This document shows positions 26,078 to 35,957 of a DNA stretch of 64,000 bases, piece by piece (the stretch's first letter is position 1; each line of letters starts with the position of its first letter). The translations under genes and the position numbers were made by a program. Below the pieces are notes generated by a model. That model searched no databases, was not told where the DNA came from, and worked only from the letters and a program-made list of their open reading frames with translations. Location: assembly GCA_949502025.1 (NCBI GenBank), contig CATBCG010000024.1:1-64000 (forward strand), in the 5' to 3' direction. The DNA is from MGBC131033 sp910585655. Its GTDB lineage: Bacteria > Bacillota > Clostridia > Lachnospirales > Lachnospiraceae.

Positions 26078-27550
26078 ATGTTAAAAAATTGGGTAAAACC
26101 ACAACGCCCGGAAAAAGAAGAGGTAAAGGCTCGCCTAAAGGCTGCCCAGGAAAAGCTGGAAGCGCAGCAGATGCTTTTAAAAGAAAAGAAGCTTCCTGTC
26201 CTTGTTTTGATTGAAGGCTGGGGCGCCGCCGGAAAGGGCAGTACCATCGGTCAGATCATTCGTCGTATCGATCCTCGTTTCTTCAAGGTGTTTTCTACGG
26301 CTACTCCTACCGAAGAGGAACGCCGGAAGCCGTTTTTAGCGCGGTATTTCGAGAAAATCCCGGAAGCAGGAAAGTTTACGTTCCTGGATTCCGGCTGGAT
26401 GGAAGAGGTCACGAAAGAACGTCTGGACGGAACGTTAGACAACGATCAATATGTACAGAGAATTGACAGCATCCGACGTTTTGAGCGTCAGCTTACGGAT
26501 AACGGTTATCTTGTGCTGAAGTTTTTCTTCCATATCAGTAAAAAGGAGCAGGCGGCACGTATCAACGGATTAAAGGACGCCAAAGACACTGCCTGGAGAG
26601 TAAGCAAGGGAGACGAATGGCAAAATCATCATTACGATCGCTGCCTGGAAGTTTTTGACAAATACCTGGACGATACCAACGCTTCAAGTGCGCCATGGTA
26701 CATCATCGACGCCAAGTCCAAAAAGCTAGCCGAACTGCAGGTTATGGAATTTCTCTGCACTGGTATTGATACGGCTCTTCACAACGAAAGTCTGGCGGTG
26801 CCGCTGCTGCAAAATGCTTTCCCACTTATCAAAATGCCAAAACTTGCCGAAGTATCTCTCGCTGATAAGACCTTGACGGAGGAGGAGTATAAGACGCGGT
26901 TAAAACAGCTTCAGGAAAAACTTGGAATGTTACACAACCGCCTCTACCGTAAACGAGTGCCTGTCGTCATCGTCTACGAAGGCTGGGACGCTGCCGGAAA
27001 GGGCGGCAATATCAAGCGGCTGACCGGAGCGCTCGATCCTCGCGGCTTTGAGGTTCACCCAATCGCCAGCCCGGAACCATACGAAAAAGCCCGTCACTAT
27101 CTGTGGCGTTTCTGGACAAAGCTTCCAAAAGATGGTCACATCGCTATTTTTGACCGAAGCTGGTACGGTCGTGTTATGGTAGAACGCCTGGAAGGCTTCT
27201 GTTCGGAAAACGACTGGCAAAGAGCTTATTACGAGATGAACGAATTTGAACAGGAACTGCACAACTGGGGCGCCGTTGTTTTAAAATTCTGGGTACAGAT
27301 CGACAAAGATACTCAGTTAGAGCGCTTTACCGACCGGCAGAACACCCCGTCAAAGCAATGGAAGCTGACTGACGAGGACTGGCGGAACCGGGAAAAATGG
27401 GACGTCTACGAAGCTGCAATCGACGAAATGCTGCAAAAGACCAGCACCACCTACGCGCCATGGCATATCCTGGAATCCGTTGATAAAAAATACGCACGGA
27501 TCAAAGCCCTGGAAATCGTAGTAGAAGCTTTGGAAAAGGCTCTCAATTAA
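26078..27550 (+). CDS. pap: Two-domain polyphosphate kinase 2 (polyphosphate:AMP phosphotransferase type)
   Basis: The 490-residue protein is two PPK2 domains in tandem. Domain 1 has Walker A GWGAAGKGST and domain 2 has GWDAAGKGGN. The catalytic DRSWYGRV is intact in domain 2, whereas the matching segment of domain 1 reads DSGWMEEV, so the N-terminal half has probably lost catalysis. Two-domain PPK2 enzymes use polyphosphate to phosphorylate AMP to ADP. The start at 26078 follows GAGGTG; a GTG three codons upstream is less likely. It is a single-gene transcript. Confidence 0.92.
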   Translation: MLKNWVKPQRPEKEEVKARLKAAQEKLEAQQMLLKEKKLPVLVLIEGWGAAGKGSTIGQIIRRIDPRFFKVFSTATPTEEERRKPFLARYFEKIPEAGKFTFLDSGWMEEVTKERLDGTLDNDQYVQRIDSIRRFERQLTDNGYLVLKFFFHISKKEQAARINGLKDAKDTAWRVSKGDEWQNHHYDRCLEVFDKYLDDTNASSAPWYIIDAKSKKLAELQVMEFLCTGIDTALHNESLAVPLLQNAFPLIKMPKLAEVSLADKTLTEEEYKTRLKQLQEKLGMLHNRLYRKRVPVVIVYEGWDAAGKGGNIKRLTGALDPRGFEVHPIASPEPYEKARHYLWRFWTKLPKDGHIAIFDRSWYGRVMVERLEGFCSENDWQRAYYEMNEFEQELHNWGAVVLKFWVQIDKDTQLERFTDRQNTPSKQWKLTDEDWRNREKWDVYEAAIDEMLQKTSTTYAPWHILESVDKKYARIKALEIVVEALEKALN

Positions 27551-27556
27551 CAAATC

Positions 27557-27598
27557 AAAGGAGGCAGAACCAGGTTTCTTGGCACTGCCTCTTTTCCT
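27557..27598. terminator. Bidirectional terminator between pap and the solute-binding protein gene
   Basis: GAGGCAG (27561-27567) pairs with CTGCCTC (27585-27591), flanked by AAAG on the left and TTTTCCTATTT on the right. It can end transcription from both converging genes. Confidence 0.7.
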
Positions 27599-27613
27599 AT
27601 TTACTTTTGGAAA

Positions 27614-29269
27614 TCATCTTGCAAGATACCGGTCATACGCGCTCTGATAAACAGCCAGTACCTTATCCAGCCCATAAGAATGAATGGTCTCAACATACAA
27701 GTCCCAATCGTCTAAGGATTTCTGACCAGTAATATACTGTATCGTATTTTCCTGAACCAAGGTATTGATATCCGTATAAATAGTACCAATACTTGTGTTT
27801 TCTTCTGGTGTCAAAGTGATACCTGCCGGTAACGCCCGGTCAAAACGAGCCACATTCCAGACATCGCGGGAAGCAATGGTTGCAGAATCATAATTGGTCA
27901 CGTTACTCGCTCCCCAGTTATACAAGCCAAACGCAGAATAGAATAAATTATACATACCGACAGCCGCATTGACGGTCGGATATTCGCCCTTTGCCACCTG
28001 GTCTTTTATCTTATCCGAAATCTGATAGTTCCCTTCTGTATCTACAAAATAACTGTCATTTTCAATGCCATAACTATTTAAAAGCATGGATTCCTTTGTA
28101 AAATGGTAATCCAGATATCGTAGCGCCAGTTCTACATCCTTGCAGTTTGAAGTGACAGTGAGGCTTTCTTTTACAATCTCACTGGTGCGGAACGAAGTCA
28201 TTGGCGTATCACCCTCGTTGAGTACCGGAAGTGGCACTGCTGCCAACCAAAAACCCTCCTCATCGGTATAGCCATTATTTTTATAGGTATCTGCGGTCAC
28301 ACTATAAATCGTTACCCCAGCGCCGGCGCGCCCTGTTGCAATATATTCAGCCGGAGCCATATAACCTGCGCCATTGGCAGTAAAATTCGGATCAATCAAT
28401 CCTTCCGCATACCAGTCGCGAAACAATTCTATCCATTGTCTGTAACCTTCCTCCACCGGACCAAATTTTACCGTATCTCCATCCAGGAATAAAGCAGAAA
28501 GCACACCATAGGCAGACGTAAAGGCAGAGGAAGCATCGGTACCGTTCTGGCCAATCATCAGCGGCGCCTCACATCCATAATGCTCCTTAAAAGCAACCAG
28601 AACCTTGTGCCAGTCCTCTATCGTAACCGGAGATTCCATTTCCAGTTCCTCCAGCCAGTCCTTACGGAGTACCAGACCATGCCATATATGTTCCCCTTTT
28701 AAAACCCCATTGTCGGATGCAAGGGAATAAACAGCCAACAATCGTCCGTCGTCTCCCTTCGTTGCCCGTTCCACATCCGGATCGCTAGTACGCAGCGTCT
28801 GATAATTTGGCATATACGTTGGAATCAAATCCGTCAGATCAACTGTCACCCCATCCTGTTCCATTGCAATCACTCCACCAGAATACCAGTTATCCCCATG
28901 ACGGATGATATCCGGGTATTCTCCTGAAGCAAGCATCAAACCGAATTTTTCCTTTACTTCACTGGAGCCCAAAGCAGTCCAATTGATATGTACATTGGTA
29001 TTCTCCTCATGAACCTCCATAGAAAAAAGTTCATTCGGATCCTCGGCATAATCATTGTTCCATTCAATCCATATAGAAAGTTCTTTCTTTTCCGGTAACG
29101 GCCAGCTCCATTCGTCTGTTCCTGCAAAATCTTCTTCTGAATTGTCTGCCGCCCCGTCTGTCCCATCTGTCTTCTGCTTCTGATCTATAGAAGCCTTGCA
29201 ACCCTCCAAACAGGAACAAAGAGCAAGAAAACAGAGGAACATGGCTAACATTCTGGTTCTCTTTTTCAT
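27614..29269 (-). CDS. Extracellular solute-binding lipoprotein (sugar ABC type), orphan
   Basis: The 551-residue protein has a signal peptide ending in a slightly unusual lipobox LEGC (Cys24), an acidic spacer, and then a family 1-type binding-protein body (KELSIWIEWNNDY, GLMLASGEYPDIIRHGDN). Such lipoproteins capture oligosaccharides or lipo-sugars for ABC importers of the LplABC/YtcQ type. No permease or ATPase gene is nearby. It is a close paralogue of the lipoprotein at 52.4-54.1 kb, sharing the WPL-KELS-WI-W pattern. It has its own promoter just downstream of the YesN-type regulator gene and is probably controlled by it. Confidence 0.88.
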   Translation of the reverse strand: MKKRTRMLAMFLCFLALCSCLEGCKASIDQKQKTDGTDGAADNSEEDFAGTDEWSWPLPEKKELSIWIEWNNDYAEDPNELFSMEVHEENTNVHINWTALGSSEVKEKFGLMLASGEYPDIIRHGDNWYSGGVIAMEQDGVTVDLTDLIPTYMPNYQTLRTSDPDVERATKGDDGRLLAVYSLASDNGVLKGEHIWHGLVLRKDWLEELEMESPVTIEDWHKVLVAFKEHYGCEAPLMIGQNGTDASSAFTSAYGVLSALFLDGDTVKFGPVEEGYRQWIELFRDWYAEGLIDPNFTANGAGYMAPAEYIATGRAGAGVTIYSVTADTYKNNGYTDEEGFWLAAVPLPVLNEGDTPMTSFRTSEIVKESLTVTSNCKDVELALRYLDYHFTKESMLLNSYGIENDSYFVDTEGNYQISDKIKDQVAKGEYPTVNAAVGMYNLFYSAFGLYNWGASNVTNYDSATIASRDVWNVARFDRALPAGITLTPEENTSIGTIYTDINTLVQENTIQYITGQKSLDDWDLYVETIHSYGLDKVLAVYQSAYDRYLAR

Positions 29270-29339
29270 TTAAAAATCCCCTTTCTCTCTATCATCTACC
29301 ACAAACACCCCACATGGCAACTGGGCTGTAACACGATTT

Positions 29340-29368
29340 ATTATAGGGAAAGGGCTTGTTTGGTTCAA
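29340..29368 (-). promoter_or_regulatory. Promoter of the orphan solute-binding protein
   Basis: On the minus strand TTGAAC (29368-29363) and TATAAT (29345-29340) are spaced by 17 bases. Just upstream (29370-29416) lie several ATATTGA-like repeats, including an inverted pair CAATAT/ATATTG, that could bind the AraC-type response regulator. Confidence 0.65.
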
Positions 29369-29433
29369 TATGAAATACTTGATATCGAATAGGACAATAT
29401 TGATATTGCATATTGAGTCGGAGCAGGCGACCG

Positions 29434-31065
29434 TCAATCTCCGGCTTCTTGATACTGATGCGGCGTCATCCCTGTCTTTTCCCGGAAAAACCGGATAAAA
29501 TACCCAGAACTGGAAAAGCCAAGCTGCTCGGCTACCTCTTTTACCTGTAACTGTTCCTGCCTTAAAAACCGCTTTGCCTCGGCAATCTTTTTGTCATTTA
29601 TATATTTTAAAATGGTAACTCCTTCTTCTTTTTTAAAGATACGCAACAGATATTCCTGGCTTAAATTTACATAATCCGCCAGTGTACACAGCGAAGTATC
29701 TCCATTGAGATTTTCTTTGATATAGTACTTGATTTTCTGAATAATGACTTCCTTCTGGCGAATCACGGTAGTTTGACGAAGCGCATATATGTTTTCCATA
29801 ACCGACTCCAAATATCGAAAAGCATGCTTCCAATCAGAATGGGCAGAAACATTGCACAAATCCAAGGTGCTGATTCGGAACGCAATCTGTTCCTGAAGAT
29901 TCCACCGGAGGATCATCCCAAGAAGCTTGGTACTGATCAGATTATATACTTCCATAGCCAACAGGTCATGCTTACTGCGGATTTCCTGCATCTCCCCGGT
30001 CATCTGACGCAACGCCGCCAATGCTCCCTCGGAATGATTGATATCCAAATGATAACCAAAATCCTGCACGAATCTATGTAGTATCTGTCTTCTTTCCTCT
30101 GATACTTGCACAGACTCTAAAAAATCCTCCTCTGGCATATCATCTGTCCTTTGGATCACATCCTCCTCCATATTAGACAGGCTGATCCGAAAAGCTTCAA
30201 ACGCGGCGATAGCTTCCGTAAACGACATTCCTTTACCGGCTAAGAGGATAGAGGTAGAACACCCCGTATTTTTCTGAAAAGCCTCCTGAAAAATAGACGC
30301 ATACCCCTCCAATCTGCCGACTAGGTTTTCCTGCTTCTCCTGGTCTTCTTTTATAAGCGGCTGAAGCAGCAAATACACCAGATTTTGATTATAATAGCAT
30401 GCGCCGCCGCGGTTTTGTTCCAGAAAACAGGTAATGACAAGCTGCCGCATAACTTCCAAAACCTTCTGCTTTGTCTTAAAATCCTTGTCATACGTCCCGG
30501 AATAGCGAAGCGCCACAGGAAACACATCTTCCCCTGGTAACAAAGAAAGCCCCATATTGCAAAAGTCCTCTTCTGTTAGCTGTTCCAAATCAATCCCTCC
30601 CGCTAACATTTCCCGCAGATAGTCGCTGCCCATATAAACTTGTTCTAACTGTTGGTAGCTAAGTTGTGTCTCCCGCGCCTGACTTAGCAAGATCTCATTT
30701 TCAATCTCCTCCACTGTAGTGTAGAACGCATCTAAAAGCTTTTGCTCATCCTCTGCCTTGAGAACATACTTTGCATGTTCGTGTACCCGATACACATAGT
30801 CAAATTCTGAATATGCAGTAAGAAAAATCGCCTTACAATACGGCCATTTTTCTTTGATCCTATCGTAAAATTCCAACCCTGATATCTGCGGCATGTTAAT
30901 ATCAAGGACTACGATATCCACACGCTGGGCGATAAAATACTTTTCCGCTTCCATAGCAGAACCCGCCTTTAGCAGTTCCATCTCAATATCCCCGATCATA
31001 GAAAGAAGCTCAAACGTCGCTTCTCTCGCCATCCTTTCATCGTCTACGATTAATACCCGGTACAT
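29434..31065 (-). CDS. Response regulator, YesN type (receiver plus AraC output)
   Basis: Residues 1-120 form a receiver domain with the acidic pair VDDE, phospho-acceptor Asp55 (VVLDINMPQ), TAYSEFDY and Lys103. A helical linker of about 300 residues follows. The C-terminal 100 residues are an AraC-type DNA-binding domain (LADYVNLSQEYLLRIF, VAEQLGFSSSGYFIRFFREK). The partner is the YesM-type kinase encoded two genes upstream in the same operon. These pairs usually activate sugar-import genes. The ATG is one base from the stop of the lipoprotein gene, and AGGAGG spans that stop. Confidence 0.92.
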   Translation of the reverse strand: MYRVLIVDDERMAREATFELLSMIGDIEMELLKAGSAMEAEKYFIAQRVDIVVLDINMPQISGLEFYDRIKEKWPYCKAIFLTAYSEFDYVYRVHEHAKYVLKAEDEQKLLDAFYTTVEEIENEILLSQARETQLSYQQLEQVYMGSDYLREMLAGGIDLEQLTEEDFCNMGLSLLPGEDVFPVALRYSGTYDKDFKTKQKVLEVMRQLVITCFLEQNRGGACYYNQNLVYLLLQPLIKEDQEKQENLVGRLEGYASIFQEAFQKNTGCSTSILLAGKGMSFTEAIAAFEAFRISLSNMEEDVIQRTDDMPEEDFLESVQVSEERRQILHRFVQDFGYHLDINHSEGALAALRQMTGEMQEIRSKHDLLAMEVYNLISTKLLGMILRWNLQEQIAFRISTLDLCNVSAHSDWKHAFRYLESVMENIYALRQTTVIRQKEVIIQKIKYYIKENLNGDTSLCTLADYVNLSQEYLLRIFKKEEGVTILKYINDKKIAEAKRFLRQEQLQVKEVAEQLGFSSSGYFIRFFREKTGMTPHQYQEAGD

Positions 31066-31066
31066 G

Positions 31067-32770
31067 TTACCTCCTACTTTTACTTAAATACCACTTATTT
31101 ACTTCAGATGTAATATCAGCAAGCCCTAACTCATTTACTTCTCTCAGAAACCGATCAAATTGTTCGATGGATTCCACCCCTAAAATCACCTTTGTATAAA
31201 ACTCCAGAATCTTATCATCCACAATCGACATTTTCTGAATCATAGCCGGAGTTCTTGCCCTGGTAAACCGATCCGACACATACATCCGATTCCGGTCATA
31301 ATAGTCAATTACCGCATAAGCGGAATCCGTAGGACCGTATACCCGATACGCACCAAATCCATTGGGATTCCCTTCTTCCAAATAAGCTTTAGACAGCTCA
31401 TAGTATTCCAGCTCCTCCGCTGTCATCCCTTTTGTCTCTCCTGTCTTTAAGGCATTTGTCAAGGCATCATGCGCTTTCATTTCTTTTCTTGGATCGTACT
31501 GCTTTAGCATCACAAAATGCTGAGGAAAGCCACTGACCCCTGCTATCTGATCTACTACTCCATCATGACAACACTTCTCATATTCCTCTTGATTGGTGTA
31601 CATCTCCACATAAAAGTTCAGCAATTTTACAACAGCCTCCGGATGCTCACACGCAGCGCTGACGACAAACAGATACTCGCCGCTGGCGTCACGCTGAGGT
31701 CTTGGAATCCTCCCTTTTACTGGCTGAGGCACCGGCACGGCGATCCAGTCCGCATAGGGGTCACGAACCACACTGTGATTTAACGGATACATCGGATTCC
31801 AACTGGCGCCATACAAAATACCAATCTTACCGGCTGTCACATCCTGCGAAGCCTGATTACCGTCCATACTGGCAAAATCTTCCGCAATCAACCCATCTGC
31901 ATAAACCTTTGCCAAAAAAGCTACCGCCTCCCTTGCTCCCTCTGCCACGCTGCCATATTCCAGTCCATTTTCTCCCTCTATCCAGATACCGGGATTTGCT
32001 CCAAAGCTATTAAAGACTCCACCCGCGCATGCCACCCCGGCACAAACCATATAATCCTTCTGTAATGCCATCCCATATGTGTCATCTATTCCGTTTCCAT
32101 CCGGATCCCCTTCCCGAAAGGCAACCATCACCTGATACAATTCCTCCATCGTCTCCGGAACTTTCAGCTCCAGCCTGTCCAACCAATCCTTTCTTATCCA
32201 CAAAATAGCAGCATTGTTAATTGCAGCGCCTTTCGCATACAGAGCAATGGTCTTACCATCATAAGTCACAGAATCCCAAGCATCGTTATCGTCTGCAAAA
32301 AACCAGTCCTTTAGCTCATCAGACGCATAGTTCAAGAAAATATCGCCAATCTCTTTGTTGATTAAATCCGTTTTTGAGAGCATCGCCAGTTGTGTCTCAT
32401 TTACCACCATAAAATCCGGTATTTCCCCGGACGCAATTGCCATATTGATTTTTTGTCCCGCATCATTCGCCGTACCCGGCGCATACCAGAGATAGTCGAT
32501 AAAAATGTTGAGCATCTCTTCCTGCCTGCGGTTAAAATAAGATTCTTTCACCATTTCTTCCTGAAATTCATCCAGCATAACAGTCGCAATGGAAAAAAAG
32601 GAAGTCAGTGTAACCGGTGCAGGGTATTTTCCCAAAGGTTCCAAAGGGATACGGAATTCCTCGTTGTTCGCCTCATTCCTTCCTGTCTCATTTTTACACC
32701 CTGCCAGAGTTCCTATCAATATTGCCGCCAACAGTATGGTTAGCAAAAGACGGCTCATTCTTCTCTTCAT
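31067..32770 (-). CDS. Solute-binding lipoprotein encoded between sensor kinase and regulator
   Basis: The protein has a signal peptide with lipobox LAGC (Cys25) and a large binding-protein body of about 540 residues. DPDGNGIDDTYG is the calcium-binding-like loop often seen in these sugar-binding lipoproteins. It lies inside a two-component operon: its start overlaps the kinase stop by four bases and its stop abuts the regulator start. No transport genes are present. The arrangement suggests it presents ligand to the kinase rather than, or as well as, to a transporter. Confidence 0.87.
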   Translation of the reverse strand: MKRRMSRLLLTILLAAILIGTLAGCKNETGRNEANNEEFRIPLEPLGKYPAPVTLTSFFSIATVMLDEFQEEMVKESYFNRRQEEMLNIFIDYLWYAPGTANDAGQKINMAIASGEIPDFMVVNETQLAMLSKTDLINKEIGDIFLNYASDELKDWFFADDNDAWDSVTYDGKTIALYAKGAAINNAAILWIRKDWLDRLELKVPETMEELYQVMVAFREGDPDGNGIDDTYGMALQKDYMVCAGVACAGGVFNSFGANPGIWIEGENGLEYGSVAEGAREAVAFLAKVYADGLIAEDFASMDGNQASQDVTAGKIGILYGASWNPMYPLNHSVVRDPYADWIAVPVPQPVKGRIPRPQRDASGEYLFVVSAACEHPEAVVKLLNFYVEMYTNQEEYEKCCHDGVVDQIAGVSGFPQHFVMLKQYDPRKEMKAHDALTNALKTGETKGMTAEELEYYELSKAYLEEGNPNGFGAYRVYGPTDSAYAVIDYYDRNRMYVSDRFTRARTPAMIQKMSIVDDKILEFYTKVILGVESIEQFDRFLREVNELGLADITSEVNKWYLSKSRR

Positions 32771-34500
32771 TCCTCTATCCTCCTAAGACGAATCGTAACC
32801 CGCAGCCCACCCAACGTCCCAATCGCCAACGTAAGCGCCTGTGGATCTTTGTATGCCAGCAGCAGCCTTCTTTGTATATTCGTCAGGGCATGGCGAATAT
32901 CCTGTTCCTCTTCCGAATATACCTGTTGTTTGATACGTTCCAATATGCCCGGAGTAAGTTCCCTTCCATTATCCTCCACATGAATCCATAACGTCTCACC
33001 GTCTTTCTCATAGGAAATACGAATCAATCCGTCTTTTAGAAGATTTTTCACTCCATATTGATAAGCATTTTCAAGTAACGGCTGTAAAATCAGCTTCGGC
33101 ACCTTCCATTGCCCTAATTCTATTGGTAAACTATCATTCTCCACTGTAACGCGATCGGAAAAACGCAACTGCTGGATATAAATATAGCTCTCCATATGCC
33201 GCACCTCATCACAAAGGAAGATCATCTGCGCCGTCTCTTTGTTGATAAATCGATAATATTCCGCCAGTGTCGTTACTACCTTTTCCACCTGCTCATATTC
33301 CCCGCTTCGTACCATATATTTGATCATGAAAAAGCTGTTATAGAGAAAATGCGGGTTGATCTGCGCTTGAAGCTGCAAAAATTCTGCATTTGCCACCAGC
33401 TTTTGCTGTTCCCTAACATCCAATACCAACTGCTTCATATTCCCGGTCATATCGTTAAAGGAATCATACATAAACTGAAATTCATCGTTCTTGTTATGGT
33501 GAATCCGGGTAGTTAAATCTCCCTTTCCTACTTTACCAAACGCATCCATCAGCTTGTAAAACGGGCGTACTACGCTTCTATTCGTCTGCAGAAAAATCAC
33601 CATTACAAATATAATATTTACCAGAATGACACAGCAGATGATAAACAACGTAGACGCCATATTCCGGCTCAGCACATTACGATACTGATATACTGCCAAC
33701 ACGATAGGATATTTGTCGGACGGCACATAAGAAAGATAAAAATTTCTTCCGTCAATCTTCTTTTCTATCTGGTAGCCCTCGTCAGAAGCCCCTCTCTTAA
33801 TATGTTCCTGCCACTGGCTTAAAATGGCTGTTTGATATTCTTCCTCCCCATAAAGCGAATACAGTCTATCCTCCACATCCGTTAAGAGCAGCATAGCGCC
33901 TGACTGCTCATTCTCCCGGAAGAGATCAAGATATGCTGTAAAAAATGTATCAATAAATTCAACCGCTACAACATAAGCTGGCTCTTCTCCCTCCAACAAA
34001 ATAAAAGGATAATGAAACCGCATCCATAAGCTGTCCCCTGACATCAAAAGATACTCGTTCAGCCGGATATCCGCAGAAAACCTTGTCTCATCTATCTGCC
34101 GATGATACCCTTCCAGGGCGCTTAATTCCACGGATTCCTTTGGAAACAACACTCTGATATCATCAATGACAGAATTTGACTGGATGCTTTTCATGCTGCC
34201 TACAATGCCAAGCAGTAATTTACTCTTTTCATAACGGTCAGAATACATCCTATAGGCAACTTGCCCAAGGCGCGTATCGTTGAGCAGATTATTTTCAATA
34301 TCATAGACCGATCCGATCTGTTCCTCCATACGCTCCATCACCTGAACTGCGCGCCTATCTAACTCAAAGGCATCGCTTCTTTCCTGGATATGGGCATACC
34401 GCAAAACCAACAGAATAATTCCTGCCAGAACAAGGATCTCAATCACACAAAACAACATCGCCAGCCTGTTAAATACTCTGATTTTTGTTCGGCTCTTCAT
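32767..34500 (-). CDS. Membrane sensor histidine kinase, YesM type
   Basis: The 577-residue protein has an N-terminal transmembrane helix, an extracytoplasmic domain of about 240 residues, a second helix (residues near 280), a HAMP domain (FGKVGKGDLTTRIHHNKNDE) and a His_kinase domain. The latter has the phospho-acceptor in QINPHFLYNS and an ATPase lid with LLENAYQYG and VEDNG. The start at 34500 follows GAGGGA; the longer in-frame reading lacks a ribosome-binding site. The lipoprotein gene overlaps its stop by four bases. Confidence 0.92.
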   Translation of the reverse strand: MKSRTKIRVFNRLAMLFCVIEILVLAGIILLVLRYAHIQERSDAFELDRRAVQVMERMEEQIGSVYDIENNLLNDTRLGQVAYRMYSDRYEKSKLLLGIVGSMKSIQSNSVIDDIRVLFPKESVELSALEGYHRQIDETRFSADIRLNEYLLMSGDSLWMRFHYPFILLEGEEPAYVVAVEFIDTFFTAYLDLFRENEQSGAMLLLTDVEDRLYSLYGEEEYQTAILSQWQEHIKRGASDEGYQIEKKIDGRNFYLSYVPSDKYPIVLAVYQYRNVLSRNMASTLFIICCVILVNIIFVMVIFLQTNRSVVRPFYKLMDAFGKVGKGDLTTRIHHNKNDEFQFMYDSFNDMTGNMKQLVLDVREQQKLVANAEFLQLQAQINPHFLYNSFFMIKYMVRSGEYEQVEKVVTTLAEYYRFINKETAQMIFLCDEVRHMESYIYIQQLRFSDRVTVENDSLPIELGQWKVPKLILQPLLENAYQYGVKNLLKDGLIRISYEKDGETLWIHVEDNGRELTPGILERIKQQVYSEEEQDIRHALTNIQRRLLLAYKDPQALTLAIGTLGGLRVTIRLRRIEE

Positions 34501-34790
34501 AGCTCCCTCACGTATCTTTTCAAAATCAAGTTTTCTGTATTCCCTGCGCTTCTTCCATCTATTATCAGGGTAGCATATCCTCTTTTCTTTTACAAGATTA
34601 TCAGGGCAAAAAAGAGAAAGGGTCAATTTTTTGAAATTTTTTATCAAGAATTGAATATTGAGGAAATGGAAAAAGAAGTTATATACTAGATGTGTAAATT
34701 ATAGCGCTAATCCTGTAAAGATTCTATATTGAGATAAGATTCAAAACCTGTAAACTCCTACCTACAGGCTAGATAAAGAAGGGAAAAATA

Positions 34791-35957
34791 ATGAAAGAAA
34801 AACAAACAAAAGCCATGCACGTTGGTGTCATCGGAGCAGGTATGATCAGCCGCACTTATTTGGATACCCTGGCAACCAAATTCCAGATTGTAAAAGTGAC
34901 GGCGATTGCCGACCTAAACCCCCAAGCTGCAAAAAATGCTGCCCAAAAATATAACATTCCAGCGGCAACCAACGAGAAAATTTTAAATGACCCAAACATT
35001 GATATCGTATTGAACCTGACGCCGCCCGCCGTTCACGAGTCGATCTTGTCCGATATTTTAAAAGCCGGCAAGCACGCATACACAGAAAAGTGCTTCACCT
35101 TAAATAGCAAGTCGGCTGCCAGGCTCTGCCAACTAGCCAAAAAACAAGGAAAATACCTGGGAACTGCCCCGGACACGTTCCTTTCCGGCTGGGCGCAAAA
35201 TGCCCGGAAAATCATTGATTCCGGCGAGCTTGGCACGATCACCAGCTTTGCAATGGTGGGCAATCGAGACAACGACCGACTCCTTTCCGCTATGGATTAT
35301 CTAAACAAGCCAGGCGGCGGCATTATTTTAGACTATTCCGTCTATTATCTTACCATGCTGATAAACTTATTAGGACCGGTCAGCCGCGTCAACGCAACCA
35401 TCAAGACACCTTACCCGACCCATGTAAACACATTTAAACCGTCTCCGAATTTCGGCAAAACCTTTGATACTCCGAACGAAAGCCAGTTTTATTCTATTTT
35501 AGAGCTGGAAAACGGTATCACTGGTACCCTGTCAATCAATGCAGACAGCGTATTTTTCGACCAGACCTATTTTGCCATCTACGGCAGCAAAGGCATCCTC
35601 TACTGCGGCTGTCCAGACTGGTTCCCAGGTGAAGTACGTCTATACCGGAATACGACTGACTTTGCCAATGCAGAAAATCCACAGCACATCTTAGTGGAAA
35701 CACCGTTTGGGTTTAAAAAGGATTCCCGTGGCGTAGGTCTGGCAGATATGGCTTACGCCATCCAAGAGGAACGCCCTGCCCGTGCCAGCGCCGAAACAGC
35801 TCTTCATGTGCTGGATATCCAAGAATGTATGGTCGCCAGCCATCAGGCAAACAGCGCCTTTGTCACCGTGAAAACAACCACACAACGCGCTCTTCCGTTA
35901 AGAGAGCCACAAGGGACGGAGGAGAGCAGCCTGCAGACAAGGAGGATATCAGAATGA
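34791..35957 (+). CDS. Gfo/Idh/MocA-family NAD(P)-dependent oxidoreductase
   Basis: The 388-residue protein has the N-terminal Rossmann motif GVIGAGMIS, the family's EKCF segment (usually EKP) with the catalytic-type lysine, and the C-terminal substrate domain with GGGIILDYSVYYLTML. Members oxidise or reduce sugars, inositols and glycosides at a ring carbon. It starts a plus-strand operon with a VOC protein and a GH1 glycosidase, divergent from the sensor kinase. A role in handling an unusual or modified glycoside is likely, but the substrate is unknown. The leader holds a CCTGTA/TACAGG hairpin. Confidence 0.88.
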   Translation: MKEKQTKAMHVGVIGAGMISRTYLDTLATKFQIVKVTAIADLNPQAAKNAAQKYNIPAATNEKILNDPNIDIVLNLTPPAVHESILSDILKAGKHAYTEKCFTLNSKSAARLCQLAKKQGKYLGTAPDTFLSGWAQNARKIIDSGELGTITSFAMVGNRDNDRLLSAMDYLNKPGGGIILDYSVYYLTMLINLLGPVSRVNATIKTPYPTHVNTFKPSPNFGKTFDTPNESQFYSILELENGITGTLSINADSVFFDQTYFAIYGSKGILYCGCPDWFPGEVRLYRNTTDFANAENPQHILVETPFGFKKDSRGVGLADMAYAIQEERPARASAETALHVLDIQECMVASHQANSAFVTVKTTTQRALPLREPQGTEESSLQTRRISE

